A stretch of 64,000 nt of DNA from Diadophis punctatus similis (lineage: Eukaryota; Chordata; Lepidosauria; Squamata; Dipsadidae): contig JALIGW010000001.1 in the NCBI GenBank assembly GCA_023053685.1, positions 72,015,240-72,079,239 of the forward strand, read 5' to 3'. Every line of letters begins with the position of its first letter. Position 1 is the first letter of the stretch. This document shows, piece by piece, positions 43,671 to 55,631 of this stretch. Both the position numbers and the translations under genes were made by a program. Below the pieces are notes generated by a model. The model saw only the letters and a list, made by a program, of their open reading frames with translations. It was not told where the DNA came from and did no database searches.

Positions 43671-43977
43671 TCTATACATATTTATTACTGCAATTTTAAT
43701 CACACTCTGATACAAAACAAAGTACTACTCCCCCTCCCCCCAATTAATAACAATTAGAAAAAATAATGCTTTCTATGGAAGTTTTCTAACTTGGAAGGCT
43801 TTGCCTCTCATACAGTTCTAGCTCACCTACAAATGCTAACCAATTCTGGTAAGAAATGAAAGTGTTCCGTTTTTTGAACCATGTAGTCTACATAGGAACA
43901 GATGTTCATTTTTATGAATGATGTGGTATATCTGGGTATCTAGTTGGATCAATGCAACTCCTATGTTGGCCTAGAAT

Positions 43978-44162
43978 GAGCCATGGTAGTGCAGTAGTTA
44001 GAGTGCAGGCAAACTCTGCCCACAGCCAGGAGTTTGATCCTAATTAACTGAAGGTTAATTCAGCCTTCCATCTTTCCAAGTCAGTCAAATGAGAGCCCAG
44101 ATTGTTGGGGGCAATAAGCTGACTTAGAGAGTGCTGTAAAGCACTATGAAGCGGTATATAAG
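43978..44162 (+). mobile_element. tRNA-derived SINE, degenerate copy
   Basis: gagccatggtagtgcagtag head, shortened body and gagcccagattgttggggg, ending gaagcggtatataag at the junction with the LINE at 44163. Confidence 0.78.
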
Positions 44163-45468
44163 AATTCAGGAAAAAAATTATCCGGTAATCTACAACTCTT
44201 ACACTGCAAAAACATATGGACCACTCAACTTGATCAAGGTAAAACAATAGACGCAATTTACATAGACTTTTGTAAAGCTTTTGATTCCGTAGTACACGAC
44301 AAACTACTTCTGAAACTAAAATCCTATGGCATCTCTGGACCCTTACATGATTGGATAACTGCGTTCCTGTCTAACAGACAACAAGTGGTTAAAATAGGGA
44401 TTGCCGTATCAAATCCTGCTCCTGTCAACAGTGGTGTCCCTCAAGGCAGTGTTCTAGGACCAACACTCTTCATACTCTACATAAATGATCTTTGTGATCA
44501 TATTATAGGCAACTGCGTTCTCTTGGCCGACGATGTTGAATTATTTAACACCACTGACAATGCTACTACCCTTCAAAAAGACCTTGACCATGTAGAAGAA
44601 TGGTCAAACAACTGGCAACTTCAAATCTCAACCAACAAATGCTCTGTCCTACACATTGGCAAAAAGAATCAGAATAAAAAATACAAACTTGGAGGAAACG
44701 AACTTGTAGATGACCCTCACTCTGTCAAAGATCTTGGAGTACTCATATCCAACGACCTAAGTGCTAGAGCCCACTGTAACAACATTGCCAAAAAGGCTCT
44801 GAGAGTTGTTAATCTAATCTTGCGTAGCTTCTTCTCTGGCAATATTACACTGCTAACCAGAGCATACAAAACATTTGTTAGACCAATTCTGGAATACAGC
44901 TCACCTGTCTGGAACCCGCACTGCATAACAGACATTAATACAATCGAGAGAGTCCAGAAATATTTCACTAGAAGAGTCCTCCACTCCTCTGCTCGCAATA
45001 AAATTACCTTATTCCACCAGACTTGAAATATTGGGATTAGACAATTTACAACTACGTCGCCTCCGATCTGATCTAAATGTAGTTCATAAAATCATATATC
45101 AAAAAGTCCTTCCTGTCAATGATTACTTCAGCTTCAACCGCAACAATACACAAGCACATAATAGATTCAAACTTAATGTAAAATGCTCCAAAATCGACTG
45201 CAGAAAATACGACTTCAGCAACAGAGTGATCAATGCCTGGAATGCACTACCTGACTCTGTGGTTTCCTCCCCAAATCCCCAAAACTTTAACCTTAGACTG
45301 TCTACTGTCGACCTCACCCCATTTCTAAGAGGTCTGTAAGGGGCGTGCTTAAGCGCACCACTGTGCCTACCGTCCCTGTCCTACTGTCCTATTGTCTTCT
45401 ATTATTGGTACTTTTTACTTATGTTATGTTTATACAAACAATTACTATCCTGTACATGTTTGACAAAA
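44163..45468 (+). pseudogene. CR1/L2-lineage LINE (family L), 3' half
   Basis: Reverse transcriptase coding from about 44170: AIYIDFCKAFDSVVHDK, WITAFLSNRQQVVK, then an open stretch 44385-45026 with NSGVPQGSVLGPTLFILYIN and the catalytic box LADDVELF (A-D-D kept), and SVKDLGVLISNDL. A frame shift at about 45027 leads to 45031-45339, ending FLRGL. The 3' UTR ends tgtacatgtttgacaaa at 45468. The 5' half is missing, as in most LINE insertions. Best preserved of the three family copies (9480, 33190). Confidence 0.86.
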
Positions 45469-45750
45469 GAGCTGAAGTGGTGCAGTGGTTAAATGCAGCC
45501 ACTGCAGGCTGACTGCTAGTTCAGCAGTTCAGCTGTTCAAATCTCACTAGGCTCAAGGTTGACTCAGCCTTCCATCCTTCCGAGGTCGGTAAAATGAGGA
45601 CCCAGATTGTTGGGGGCAATATGCTGAACTCTGTAAACCGCTTAGAGAGGGCTGTAAAGCACTATGAAGCGGTATATAAGTAAAGTGCTATTGCTATTAA
45701 AATAAATAAAATAAATAAAAATAAATAAATAAGTCTAAGTGCTATTGCTA
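45469..45750 (+). mobile_element. tRNA-derived SINE, subtype 1
   Basis: gagctgaagtggtgcagtgg head and cagctgttcaaatctcac B box. The body ends gtgctattgctatt, then an (aataa)n tail and a second aagtctaagtgctattgct, so the tail is partly duplicated. It sits directly behind the 3' end of the LINE 44163-45468. Confidence 0.84.
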
Positions 45751-45810
45751 GAATGAGCTATTCCCAGGTAGACTCCTTATGTTGAGCCTGGCATCTTGCA
45801 TCACCCTAAG

Positions 45811-46510
45811 ACAGGGGCGGGTTCCAATTTTTTTTACTACCACTCTGTGGGCGTGGCTTATTTTGTGGGTGTGGCTTGTCAGCCATGTGACCCAGTGGGC
45901 GTGGCTTGCCGGCCATGTGACCTGGTGGGCATGGCTTGCCGATCATATATTAGTTATTTCAGAGAGATGTTACTACTATTTTTGCTATTTTATACCTTAC
46001 ATGAAAAGCTTTGCATACAAAGTATGGGTTACACCATGGCAACACAGCAACCTTGATATGCAGAAAATGCTATAGTTAAAAGACAAGCAAGTCTCATACA
46101 GCATTTTTGGTTTCAGTAATGGATTCCTTAGACGAAAATATTGAGGACTGTTAAAAGAACAGTATCTTTTAACAGTCCTCAATGTTTTCGTCTAAAGAAT
46201 AACAGTATAAAACTGTATAAAATTAACAGTATAAAAGGTTAAGCTTTCGGAAAATGCCCACTTTGGAAGCTTTAGGCAAAAGCGAAGGAAAAGTGTCAAA
46301 TGCGAGCTTCTTATTATTTTCAAGCGAAGGGGCGGGGAAAGACTTAATTGTCAGGTTTCTGGGCATGCGCAGAAGAAATTTTTTTTTTTTAAAAAAATAT
46401 TTAATGGCGGCGCCCAGGCACCGACAACTGACTGCACTGGTACTGTGACGTCACCAGCGGGCCGCTACCGGTGCTTTGGAGTGAACCGCACCGGTAGGAA
46501 CCCACCACTG
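45811..46510. mobile_element. hAT-type element, 700 bp, 8-bp TSD ccctaaga
   Basis: Starts caggggcgggttcc and ends ggtaggaacccaccactg, flanked by ccctaaga at 45803-45810 and 46511-46518. The left part repeats gtgggcgtggctt(g) units and the right part has gcatgcgcagaag and gggccgctaccgg. It has no transposase and contains the palindrome 46123-46200. Confidence 0.9.
46123..46200. repeat. Perfect-like palindrome inside the 700-bp hAT element
   Basis: The 36-bp arms (attccttagacgaaaatatt... and its complement ending aaagaat) are separated by about 6 bp and differ at a few positions. Possibly a nested MITE or a foldback arising by replication. Confidence 0.8.
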
Positions 46511-46518
46511 CCCTAAGA

Positions 46519-48130
46519 CCTTCAAAATTTTTATAGCAAATAGAAAAAAGTATCTTAAAAATACATAATAGAAATATACCAAAATCTATGCATAAATATT
46601 TCCGTTTTAATATTGTTGGTTAGAAATTAATAGAGAAGCTGACTTCAATATAAGCATTAAATGTATTTTAGTCATAATGTCAAAAGTTTAACCAAAAAGC
46701 GTCTGCACTTTATATTCCCACAAAAGAATGGGTGTCAAACCAATAGTAGTAATGAAGACGCCATAATGATATTGTCCAGATGTAACAGCGATGATAATAG
46801 TAACATTTTACTAAGGAAATAATCTTTCTTAAATTATCTTAAGACATGCTTGTTTGCAAAATGCAATAACCTTGATCCAGTCACAGCATAAATAGTAGAA
46901 GCAAAGAGAGAGAGAAAAGCTATCCAAAATTTAAAAGTTAACAAAGTATTTAATACCCTCCCCTCTTTCTCTGCTTCTTTTCATAAGAGATCATTTTGAA
47001 CTGACACTACAGTATTTCCATATGGGAGAGAGACAGTGTGTCCAATGCTAGTCGGAGAGTAAGCATGATCCTCATTATTATTTTTATTTATCTACGGGAG
47101 AGAGACTTTTCAATTATATGTGGCTTCTTAAAAATGTTCCTGCTACTATGCCCTTCAATGGGATGGATCAATTTAAGGATGATCAGAACTTTGTTCTGAA
47201 GAAACCTAGTATTTTGAAAATGGTGCCTACACCTTAAGAAGAACTTTTGCTGCAGTACACAGTATACAAAACTATTTTCACAGCAGAATGCTTGCAGATA
47301 AAGCCCTATTCAGTAATTCCAAAGAAGCTGTACCACTTATTGAACAGATCAGTTGTAACAAAATTGAAAAAAAATGTCAATTTGAGTATCCTGCACTATT
47401 ACGGGTCCAGCTTCCATGGCAGCCTTTGTCTGTAAAGCATTAGATGCTATGGTTACTTGATGTAGACAATCATGCTCTTCTGGGAATCAGGGAACTGAAG
47501 TAACATTCTTATATGGAATATACAATAAAAATCAATAAGCTCAAATCCTCTTCCTCCAACCCAATTCTTGACTAATGGTAATGTAACAATGAAATTATGC
47601 AATAAGCTAAATTTGCAATGACGAAGGCAAACACTGATTAGATTTGTTGTGGACATGAGTAGCAATTAACTGCTTTTTATAGCAAACAATCACCAGAGAG
47701 CTAATTATAGCAGGATGTGAAGTTAATGATAGCTTCCTGGGGCTGAAGCTGTAGGACAATTTTATCATTTTACCAGTCATATGCTAAAGAGGCAAATTCT
47801 TTTTGCTCCCTTTGCATTCATGTCATGATGTAACAAGTGAAAATTATCAATGAAATATAGTTCATTTACCATGGTTTTTAGAAAAACTTCAAAGGGATAA
47901 TTCATTTTGGACGGAGATTTGATCAAATGATCAAACAAATCACCGCTGCTCTTCAAACTATCAATTCAAAATAAGTAAATTCCATTGTTTCAGAAAGATT
48001 CAAAGGCAGTTTGGAGAATTGATGGACTTTTGTAAAGTCAGTGGCGAATAAGTTTCTTCATTTCAGCCAACACCGCCCAAAGAGATATTTAGGGGAATAA
48101 TTGTAGTGATCTACTGGTTGTATCTCATTA
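46519..48130. other. FMN1 intron, no gene seen
   Basis: AT-rich intron; no repeat edges recognised. Confidence 0.5.
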
Positions 48131-48209
48131 GAATAGAATAGAATAGAATAGAATAGAATAGAATAGAATAGAATAGAATAGAATAGAATAGAATAGAATA
48201 GAATAGAAT
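48131..48209. repeat. (GAATA)n microsatellite, about 16 units
   Basis: Uninterrupted pentamer. The following 48210-48340 (ttattggccaagtgtgattgg ... ctctcagtgtacataagg) is a dispersed repeat end, so the tract is likely the tail of that retroposon in reverse orientation. Confidence 0.9.
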
Positions 48210-48340
48210 TCGTTATTGGCCAAGTGTGATTGGACACACAAGGAATTTGTCTTAGGTGTATATGCTCTCAGTGTACATAAGGAGAATAAAATACATTCAT
48301 CAAGAATAAAAAGATACAACACTTAGTGATAGTCAATATT

Positions 48341-49000
48341 TATTATAGTAATACGAATGTATTTAGATAGGTTTACATGAAATAGAGGGGATCATACTGT
48401 ATTCTGTTATTATTTTCTATAACTCATTTTAGCTCTGTGACTAGTCAGTAGCTCTTCAGCTTTTTAATTCTATTCTCATTTTCCCACTTTCATCAAAACA
48501 AAATTAAAAAAAAAACTTGCTTTGGCGTTTGCTGATTTATAGGCATTCATATTATCAGTCCCCAAACTGTTACTTCAGTCTAGCTTGAAAATACAACTCT
48601 AAGAATTCTCAGCTAGTAACGCCAAATTTTGAAGTTCAGACCGGGAAAAGTCTGATCTATATAAAAGTACTTATTGAATTAGATCCTGCATGTAGAACAG
48701 CACGTGAAGAACAGCAAATAATGCTTTAATCCCAGAAAATGGACAATGAGCTGTGCCAAGAAATTATTAGCTTAATAGCTTAAAGAAATTATTAGTTTAT
48801 TAGTTTTAAAAAAGTTAGGGGCCTGAAGATGATGGTCTTTTCAGTCTTTCACAAGAACTTACTTTTACAATAATTTTGGGAAATTTTCTTTTTAGTTGAA
48901 ATTGGACACACTCAGCATTGGTCCAATGAGCCTGAAAAAACTGTGGCACCTTCAACTCCTTAAAGTCTATGGAGATTATCAGTCATCCATGTGATGATTA
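48341..49000. other. FMN1 intron, no gene seen
   Basis: AT-rich intron without recognised features. Confidence 0.5.
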
Positions 49001-49185
49001 TCCCAAAGGTGCTTTTCAAAAGACAACTGGACTTTCTTTGTTTTGCTTGAAGAAGTTTCTCTTCTCATCCAAGAAGCTTCCTCGGTTCTTCTGAAGAACT
49101 GAAAAAGCTTCTTGGATGAGAAGCGAAAAGTCTTCAAGCAAAACAAAGAAAGTCCAGTTGCCTTTTAAAAAAAGCATCTTTGGGA
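49001..49185. mobile_element. Long palindromic MITE (foldback)
   Basis: Starts tcccaaaggtgcttttcaaa and ends aagcatctttggga. The arms contain actggactttctttgttttgc and cttctcatccaagaagctt and their complements, around a tcttctgaagaactga centre. Almost the whole 185 bp pairs with itself. No target duplication identified, so the superfamily is open. Confidence 0.85.
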
Positions 49186-51710
49186 CAACTCCTTACAGCA
49201 GATGGACCCTCCCCCCTCTATGATGGGATAGGGAGAGTTATTTTAATGATTAATGATTTAATGATTTAATGATTAATCTTTTAATGAGAGAAGCCACATT
49301 TGCTCAAGGTTCAAAATGATTCTCCTGAAACATTTTTGAAATTTGCACAGCCTTCTACAGACTATTTCTGAGCCAAGTTGCTACACTCTCCTTTATGTAT
49401 CCCTTCTGCTTATTTATTTTATTATTTGGATATTATTTCCACCTTAAAGGAAATGCAGGGGAAATGATTTAGAAACTTATTGTAGCAAAATCCTTGAAGC
49501 TATCTGGCTGAAACTAAACAGGATTAAAGTCTTCTAAAACATCTACCATTTTTGTCCTGTTTTGCCAAAAACTAAAGCAGTTGCAGGCATTTTGATGTTT
49601 CCCCAATAAATGCTGTGATTGACACTTTATCAAATCACATCTTGCACCAATTGAAATAAAGCCTTGGTGCTTTTGAAATTCAAAAATCAAATCAGAATTT
49701 ACCCGCCTTGAACCTTGAATCAGTCTTCACTGATTTGCATACATCTATTAGATGGATCTACTGTATCTCAAATTTACATCTGAAACTGCATTAATTTATA
49801 TTAGTTGTCCAAACTAAAATGGTATACTTTGCCCATCATTTACATATATAATACTATGATTGGATGTTACAGATGGACGAGAAATAAATAAGACTCTATA
49901 AAAGTAACTATTGTCACATTTTTTTTAAAAAAAGTTTTTTTGATTTTTAAAATGGTAATGAGCAAGAATGATTTTTCATTATTAGGAAATACAATAATAA
50001 AGAAACATAACCCATAAGGCTTACACAAAGTAATCTATTCACATGAAGTTTCCATATGGCACAATGCCTCATTTAATCCACATTTTAAGAGAATCCAGCC
50101 AGTGTCTTAGCTTGTTGCAATGAACCAAACCATATATAGTTTATCTGATGAGGATATAATAGATATACTATTATTAACCAGGATTTAGCGATTGAGTATT
50201 TCTTCTTAAAGGTTTCCCAGAACAACTAGGTATACTAACAAATCAGACCTGAAATCACACCAAAAACAGAGTGGTCCTATCTTTTATTTAAAGAGCATCA
50301 GAACTCTGTCTGAGATAATCAAATATTCTACTTTCCTTCAGTTTAAAATCTAGTCAAAATCTCCTGACCCAAATATCCTCCAAATCTCTCCACAGTCTTC
50401 AGAAAACAATATTGACTCAGTGAAAAGATGTGGAAGCAGTTTCACAATTGGGTATGAGGCTTTGAGAATTGAGAAAACACTGAGAGCTTTCAGTTGGAGT
50501 TTGTTGGAATTGAGATGCAGCTTTGGTTCCTGTAACACTGACTCCTTCGGAACTTGATACTGGGTTGTTTTATTGCTGTTCTTTAGGAGTTTGTATATTT
50601 TCATGAGACTCCGTTTGCCTAAATATAGGCATAGAACAATTATAAAACAAAGACTACAAAGATAAGGCCACGCTCTAAGCATTCTTCAAATTCTACCCAT
50701 CCCTGAAAATCTTCAAGGAAAGATTTCACCCTATCCCACCATGAAATGCAGAAAATGTTCAGCATTAACTATTGTTTACCTCTAATTGCCTATTTTAAGA
50801 AAACATGGTCCAATTTCAAAGCCATTTCCTTCAGTGACATGACAATGTGTATGTTCAGCCTCATCCTTATGCAATGGGTTGGATTAGTTTACATTGAGGA
50901 AGTAGACTTATTCACAGAAATTTCAAGGAATAAAAATCTCTGCCTTATCCTCAGATCTGATTTGTTCAGCTTTCTCTTGTGCCTGGGAGAAAAGATATTG
51001 TTGGACCAAATTTGAGTGACTCAAGATTTCCTAGCCAATATTAAAGTTTTCAGGATTATAGAACGTCAACATTTTTAAAATGAGGAATACATGACATTCT
51101 TTAAAAAGCAGATCCAATAAAGTAAAGATTGTAATAAGTCATACGTTAATAGTATTTTTTAAATTTTTCCCAGCACTTAAAACATCAATTATAAACCTAA
51201 GCAGGATGTATATATTGTTATATGATGGCATATTTTACTAATGTCTGGGGGGAATTATTAGGGAAAGAGCTGGAATAGTATTCATCCCATATGATTCTGA
51301 TTGGAATATAAACTCATATCATATAAAATTTCATTTTCACCAAAGTATAGTATATTGGCAAAGGTAGATGTGTCTTTGTTTTTTTTTTTAATGTAAACCT
51401 ATTCTCTTTCATCTAAAAGCCTTCTAGTACTTTTGTTTTCCAATTGCTTCAATATGATACCTGAAGAGGGATCTGCTAGCATTTCCTCTTCTTTTATGGT
51501 TTTACTGTTCTGACTTGACCAATGAAAATAAATGGATTGAAAACAGCTTCACGTTATTAGGGATACACTGGCTGTTCTTCCAAAAATGTTTAAAAACACT
51601 GTCCATACACACCTTTGAGTTTTCTTTACAATCTTTTATTATTTTCCCCAAACTAACAAAGTACTAGCTAACAAACTGTTCAAGGAGCAGAGAAAGCAGG
51701 GATAGTAATA
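49186..51710. other. FMN1 intron, no gene seen
   Basis: AT-rich intron. Open stretches at 50350-50682 (minus) and 50746-51015 (plus) have no recognisable domain and no clear splice context. Confidence 0.5.
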
Positions 51711-51714
51711 GTAA

Positions 51715-52145
51715 CATAGTTGGAAGGGACCTTGGAGGTCTTCTAGTCCAACCCCCTACTTAGGCAGGAAACCCTACACCACTTCAGACAAATGGTTATC
51801 CAACATCTTCTTAAAAACTTCCAGTGTTGGAGCATTCACAACTTCTGGAGGCAAGCTGTTCCACGGATTAATTGTTCTAACTGTCAAGAAATTTCTCCTT
51901 AGTTCTAAGTTATTTCTCTCCTTGTTTAGTTTCCACCCATTGCTTCTTGTTCTACCCTCAGGTGCTTTGGAGAATAGTTTGACTCCCTCTTCTTTGTGGC
52001 AACCCCTGAGATATTGGAACACTGCTATCATGTCTCCCCTGGTCTTTCTTTTCATTAAACTAGACATACCCAGTTCCTGCAACCGTTCTTCATATGTTTT
52101 AGCCTCCAGTCCCCTAATATTTTTTTCTATGCTTTTATGTGACAT
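51715..52145 (-). pseudogene. CR1/L3-type LINE C-terminus and 3' end
   Basis: An open 123-residue minus-strand stretch (52145-51774) reads NIRGLEAKTYEERLQELGM, MKRKTRGDMIAVFQYLRG, RRNFLTVRTINPWNSLPPEV and LEVFKKMLDNHL, the standard end of CR1/L3 ORF2. The 3' UTR (gacctccaaggtccct on the minus strand) follows. No stop inside, so a rather young copy; 5'-truncated. Confidence 0.85.
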
Positions 52146-52349
52146 CCCAGGCCTTCCTTTTTCGCTTGTTAAAGAGGAAATAATATATCTGGATATACTC
52201 AGATGAAAAGCAACCTAAATCCACTGAATTTGCTATTATTCAGAATTACCGCTCAGGTTCTTTTATAGGAATCAATCTGTAGAAGACCCCAATCTATAGA
52301 AAACCCCAATCTGAATTGAATTTCCCTCCCGCTGTATTCTCATCTAACT

Positions 52350-52492
52350 AGAAAGGGCGTTGTTACTTACCTGAACGCCCATTCTCGTAGGGTGGCGCTA
52401 GCCTCCAAGATTGGGATGACCTCATCCATCAGCCAATCAGGACTGAGTCTGACCTCATATAAAAGCTGTCAACGTGCCATAATCCCCCTCTT
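52350..52492 (+). repeat. DIRS-B distal ITR with outer extension
   Basis: 52350-52387 (agaaagggcgttgttacttacctgaacgcc...) is the extension. 52388-52492 mirrors 58344-58449, including agccaatcagg and atataaaag, which here point outward from the 3' side of the element. Confidence 0.9.
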
Positions 52493-52570
52493 GAGACGAA
52501 GGAGTAGGTCAGACCCATAGTTTATCCCCACGCACACCTTCAGTATGTATAACACCCAAAAAGGGAGGGA

Positions 52571-52664
52571 CTTGGAGGCTAGCGCCACCCTACGAGAATG
52601 GGCGTTCAGGTAAGTAACAACGCCCTTTCTCCATAGTGGGTGGCGCTAGCCTCCAAGATTGGGA
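52571..52664 (-). repeat. DIRS-B internal complementary region
   Basis: cttggaggctagcgccaccc...ccctttctccatagtgggtgg...gctagcctccaagattggga combines the complement of both outer ends, joined at ttctccatag, as in DIRS-A. Confidence 0.9.
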
Positions 52665-52686
52665 CATACCAAAGCCGTATCGTCCC

Positions 52687-53789
52687 CTAGGGAGGGCTGT
52701 CACCATAGTCTGAGACCCCGTCAGGCGACCCTATGGTCTGCAAGACCCTGCGCCCAAAGTCCGCCTCAGCAGAGGCAAAGGAGTCTACTTTATAATGTCT
52801 GATAAAGGGTAACGGGGAAGACCATGTCGCCGCTCGGCAGAGTTCCTCCAAGGAGGCATTAGTAGTCCAAGCTGCCGAGGTGGCGGCACTGCGTGTCGAG
52901 TGCACCGTCAGACGTGGCGGACGGGGCAGGTCCTGTTGTCGGTAAACGTCCGCGATGACTGCACGTATCCAGCGACCGACCATCGCTGCTGAAGCCTTGT
53001 GACCCATGGACGAGGCGTGGAATCCCACGAACAAGGATTCTGAGCGGCGGAATGCCGCCGTGCGGACATTGTAGATTTTAATCGCCCGCCGGACATCGAC
53101 AGCGTGCCATTTACGCTCGGTCGGCGTTGTAGGTGGAGAGCAGAAGGAAGGAAGGACCACTTCCTGCGCCCTGTGGAAGTATGTATTGACCTTGGGCAGG
53201 AATGTGGGGTCAAGGCGAAGCACCACCCGGTCCGGATGAAAAATACAGAGATCGTCCCGGACGGATAGGGCTGCCAGCTCGGATATTCTCCGGGCTGAAG
53301 TGATCGCCACCAAAAAGGCAACCTTATGCGTAAGGTGCTGCAGCGAAACTGTCCGAAGGGGCTCGTAGGGGGCCTCGGTCAGTGCAGAAGAACCTTCTGC
53401 AGGTCCCAGGTGGGGTACCTATGTACCACCGGAGGCGAGATATTGACTGCCGCCTTCAAGAAGCGAACGACCAAGGGATGCGTTGACAAAGGCGCAGAAG
53501 AGTGACAGGAAAGGACCGTTGAGAGCGCCGCCACCTGTCGCCGCAAGGTGCTGGGCGAGAGGCCCTTGTTGAGGCCCGCTTGCAGAAATTGGAGGACCTG
53601 TATGACCGACAGGTCGACTGGGTTAAAGCCGGCGCCGACACACCATGCATGGAATGTTCTCCAGGTGGAGTTGTATATACGTATAGTGGAGGCCCGGCGC
53701 GAAGAGAGGAGAGTACAGATGATGCTCTCGGGGACGCCGCGTAGAGTCAGGGTGCGCCGCTCAAGCGCCAGGCGGTCAGTTGGAGCCAC
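52687..53789 (-). pseudogene. DIRS-B tyrosine recombinase, one frame break
   Basis: The N-terminal half (53789-53379: ERRTLTLRGVPES, YNSTWRTFHAWC, TLRRQVAALS) stops at 53379 just after WDLQKVLLH. The C-terminal half (53313-52687) carries SARRISEL, HSTRSAATSAAW and IRHYKVD, so the Arg, His-x-x-Arg and Tyr residues remain. Comparison with copy A places a single missing base near 53380-53390. The ATG that overlaps the pol stop in copy A is changed here, so the true start is uncertain. Confidence 0.87.
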
Positions 53790-55630
53790 TGCGGATCCGG
53801 GTGCTGCACTGACCCCTGGGAGAGCGACGATGCGGTCGGCGGGATCCTACATGACGGGCCGGTCGAGAGTGATTTGAGATCCGCAAACCAGGCCCTGCGC
53901 GGCCAATTGGGGGCCAATAGGATCAGCTCCGCCTGTTCGTCCAGCATCTTCCTGATAACACGGGGAATGAGTGGAAGTGGCGGAAAAGCATAAAGGAGGC
54001 CCCTCGGCCACGGGCAACGGAGGGCGTCCGTGTCCATCGCGCCGGGTGTCCGGTACCGTGTAAAGAAGTTCGGAAGTTTGGCATTCAGCGGGGTTGCAAA
54101 GAGGTCGGCCACCGGGGTGCCAAACCTGGAGGTCAGTTCCCGAAAGATGTCGGTGTGTAGGGCCCACTCTGCCGTGTCTACATCGTGGCGGCTGAGCCAG
54201 TCCGCTGTGCAGTTCGACACCCCCGAGATGTGCTCCGCTTTGAGCGAGAGGAGGTGTCGTTCCGCCCATAGGCCCAAGTCCTTGGCCTCGTTGAGAAGAC
54301 GGCGTGATACCGTCCCCCCTGCCTGTTGACGTGGGCTTTGGTGGTTACATTGTCCGTCAACAGGAGGACATGTTGTCCGGCCAAGAGATGCTGGAAGTGC
54401 CGGAGGGCCAGGGATGCCGCCCGTAGCTCCAGGAGGTTGATGCTGGCCGTTGACTCCGCCGCAGTCCAGGTGCCCTGTGCCACGTGAGACGATGTATGGG
54501 CGCCCCACCCATAGAGGCTGGCATCCGATGTCACCGTCACCCGGCGAGGCTCGAGGAAGCTGGAACCATTGCTGATCGCTGGGGACCGCCACCAATGCAG
54601 AGACCGTCGGACCGCCGTCGGGAGCTGGACCTTGGCCGATGAGTTGGACTTGTTCGCCCGCTGAAATGGCAAAAGAAACCATTGGAGGTCTCTGGAGTGC
54701 AGTTGTGCCCAAGGTGTTATATGTATTGCGGATATCATCTTTCCCAACAGGGAGGACAGGAGGTTCAGCGGAACCCGCCCCTGCCCGAGAACCTGTTGGG
54801 TCAGAGAGGAAAGACTGAGTTGTCTTTCCTCCGACAGATACACCCTGCACTCCAGAGAGTCCACAATGGCCCCCAAGTGAGTGATGCGAGTGGCGGGAAG
54901 CAAGTGGCTCTTCTCCAGGTTAAGGGAGAAGCCGTGGTATTGCAGAACGTCCATGGTGGTCTGCAGGTCCAGTTCCGCCCGGGCCCGGGACGATGACTGG
55001 ATTAAAATGTCATCGAGATAACACTGTATTCGAATCGGCACCGCCCTCAAGTGAGCTGCAAGGGCGGCCAGAATCTTTGTGAAGACCCTGGGTGCCGAGG
55101 AGAGGCCGAATGGTAGGGCCGAATACTGATAGTGTTCGTTGTCATATGAGAACCGCAGGAACTTTTGGTGGGAAGGCCGAATTGGGATATGCAAATATGC
55201 CTCAGTGAGGTCGATGGAGCACATAAAATCACCCTTGCGGATGCCGTCCAATATGGACTGTAGAGTATGCATCTTAAATTTCTTGTACACCAAGAACTTA
55301 TTAAGGCGCTTGAGATCCAAGACCGCTCTCCACCCACCCGACAATTTCTCCACGAGGAACAAATTGGAATAGAATCCGTGCCCCCGCTGGTCCTCCGGGA
55401 CCCGCTGGATGGCCTCAATCTCCAGTAGATGCTGGATGGCTTCAAGCATCTGGGCCTGCTTCTGCGGGTTGGAGGACTGGGAGCACCTCATGAAGGAATC
55501 AGGGGGGGTGGAGAGGAAGTCCAATGCGAGACCAAGATGTAGGGTCTCGCGGACCCAAGCGTCCGTAGTAATCTCCTCCCACCGCCCGGCAAAAAGGCGC
55601 AGGCAGCCCCCAATGGGAGAAGCAGGGTCC
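53747..55630 (-). pseudogene. DIRS-B pol (RT, RNase H, methyltransferase-like), one frame break
   Basis: RT: SIDLTEAYLHIPI, LPFGLSSAPRVFTK and the YLDD box in CYLDDILIQS. RNase H begins TSDASLYGWG and runs to LLLTDNVTTKAHVNRQGG, where the frame changes at the six-C run 54314-54319 (six G on the coding strand). The downstream frame (from about 54310 to 53747) continues HISGVSNCTADWLSR, VADLFATP and CPWPRGLLYAF. As in copy A, the frame is -1 relative to gag and conserved sequence precedes the first possible ATG. The break disables RNase H unless bypassed. Confidence 0.88.
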
Positions 55631-55631
55631 T

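Noticed and set aside
54682..54996. Plus-strand open frames across DIRS-B (also 55409-55861, 56553-56969)
   Set aside because: They mirror the minus-strand gag and pol genes in GC-rich DNA and show no domains.
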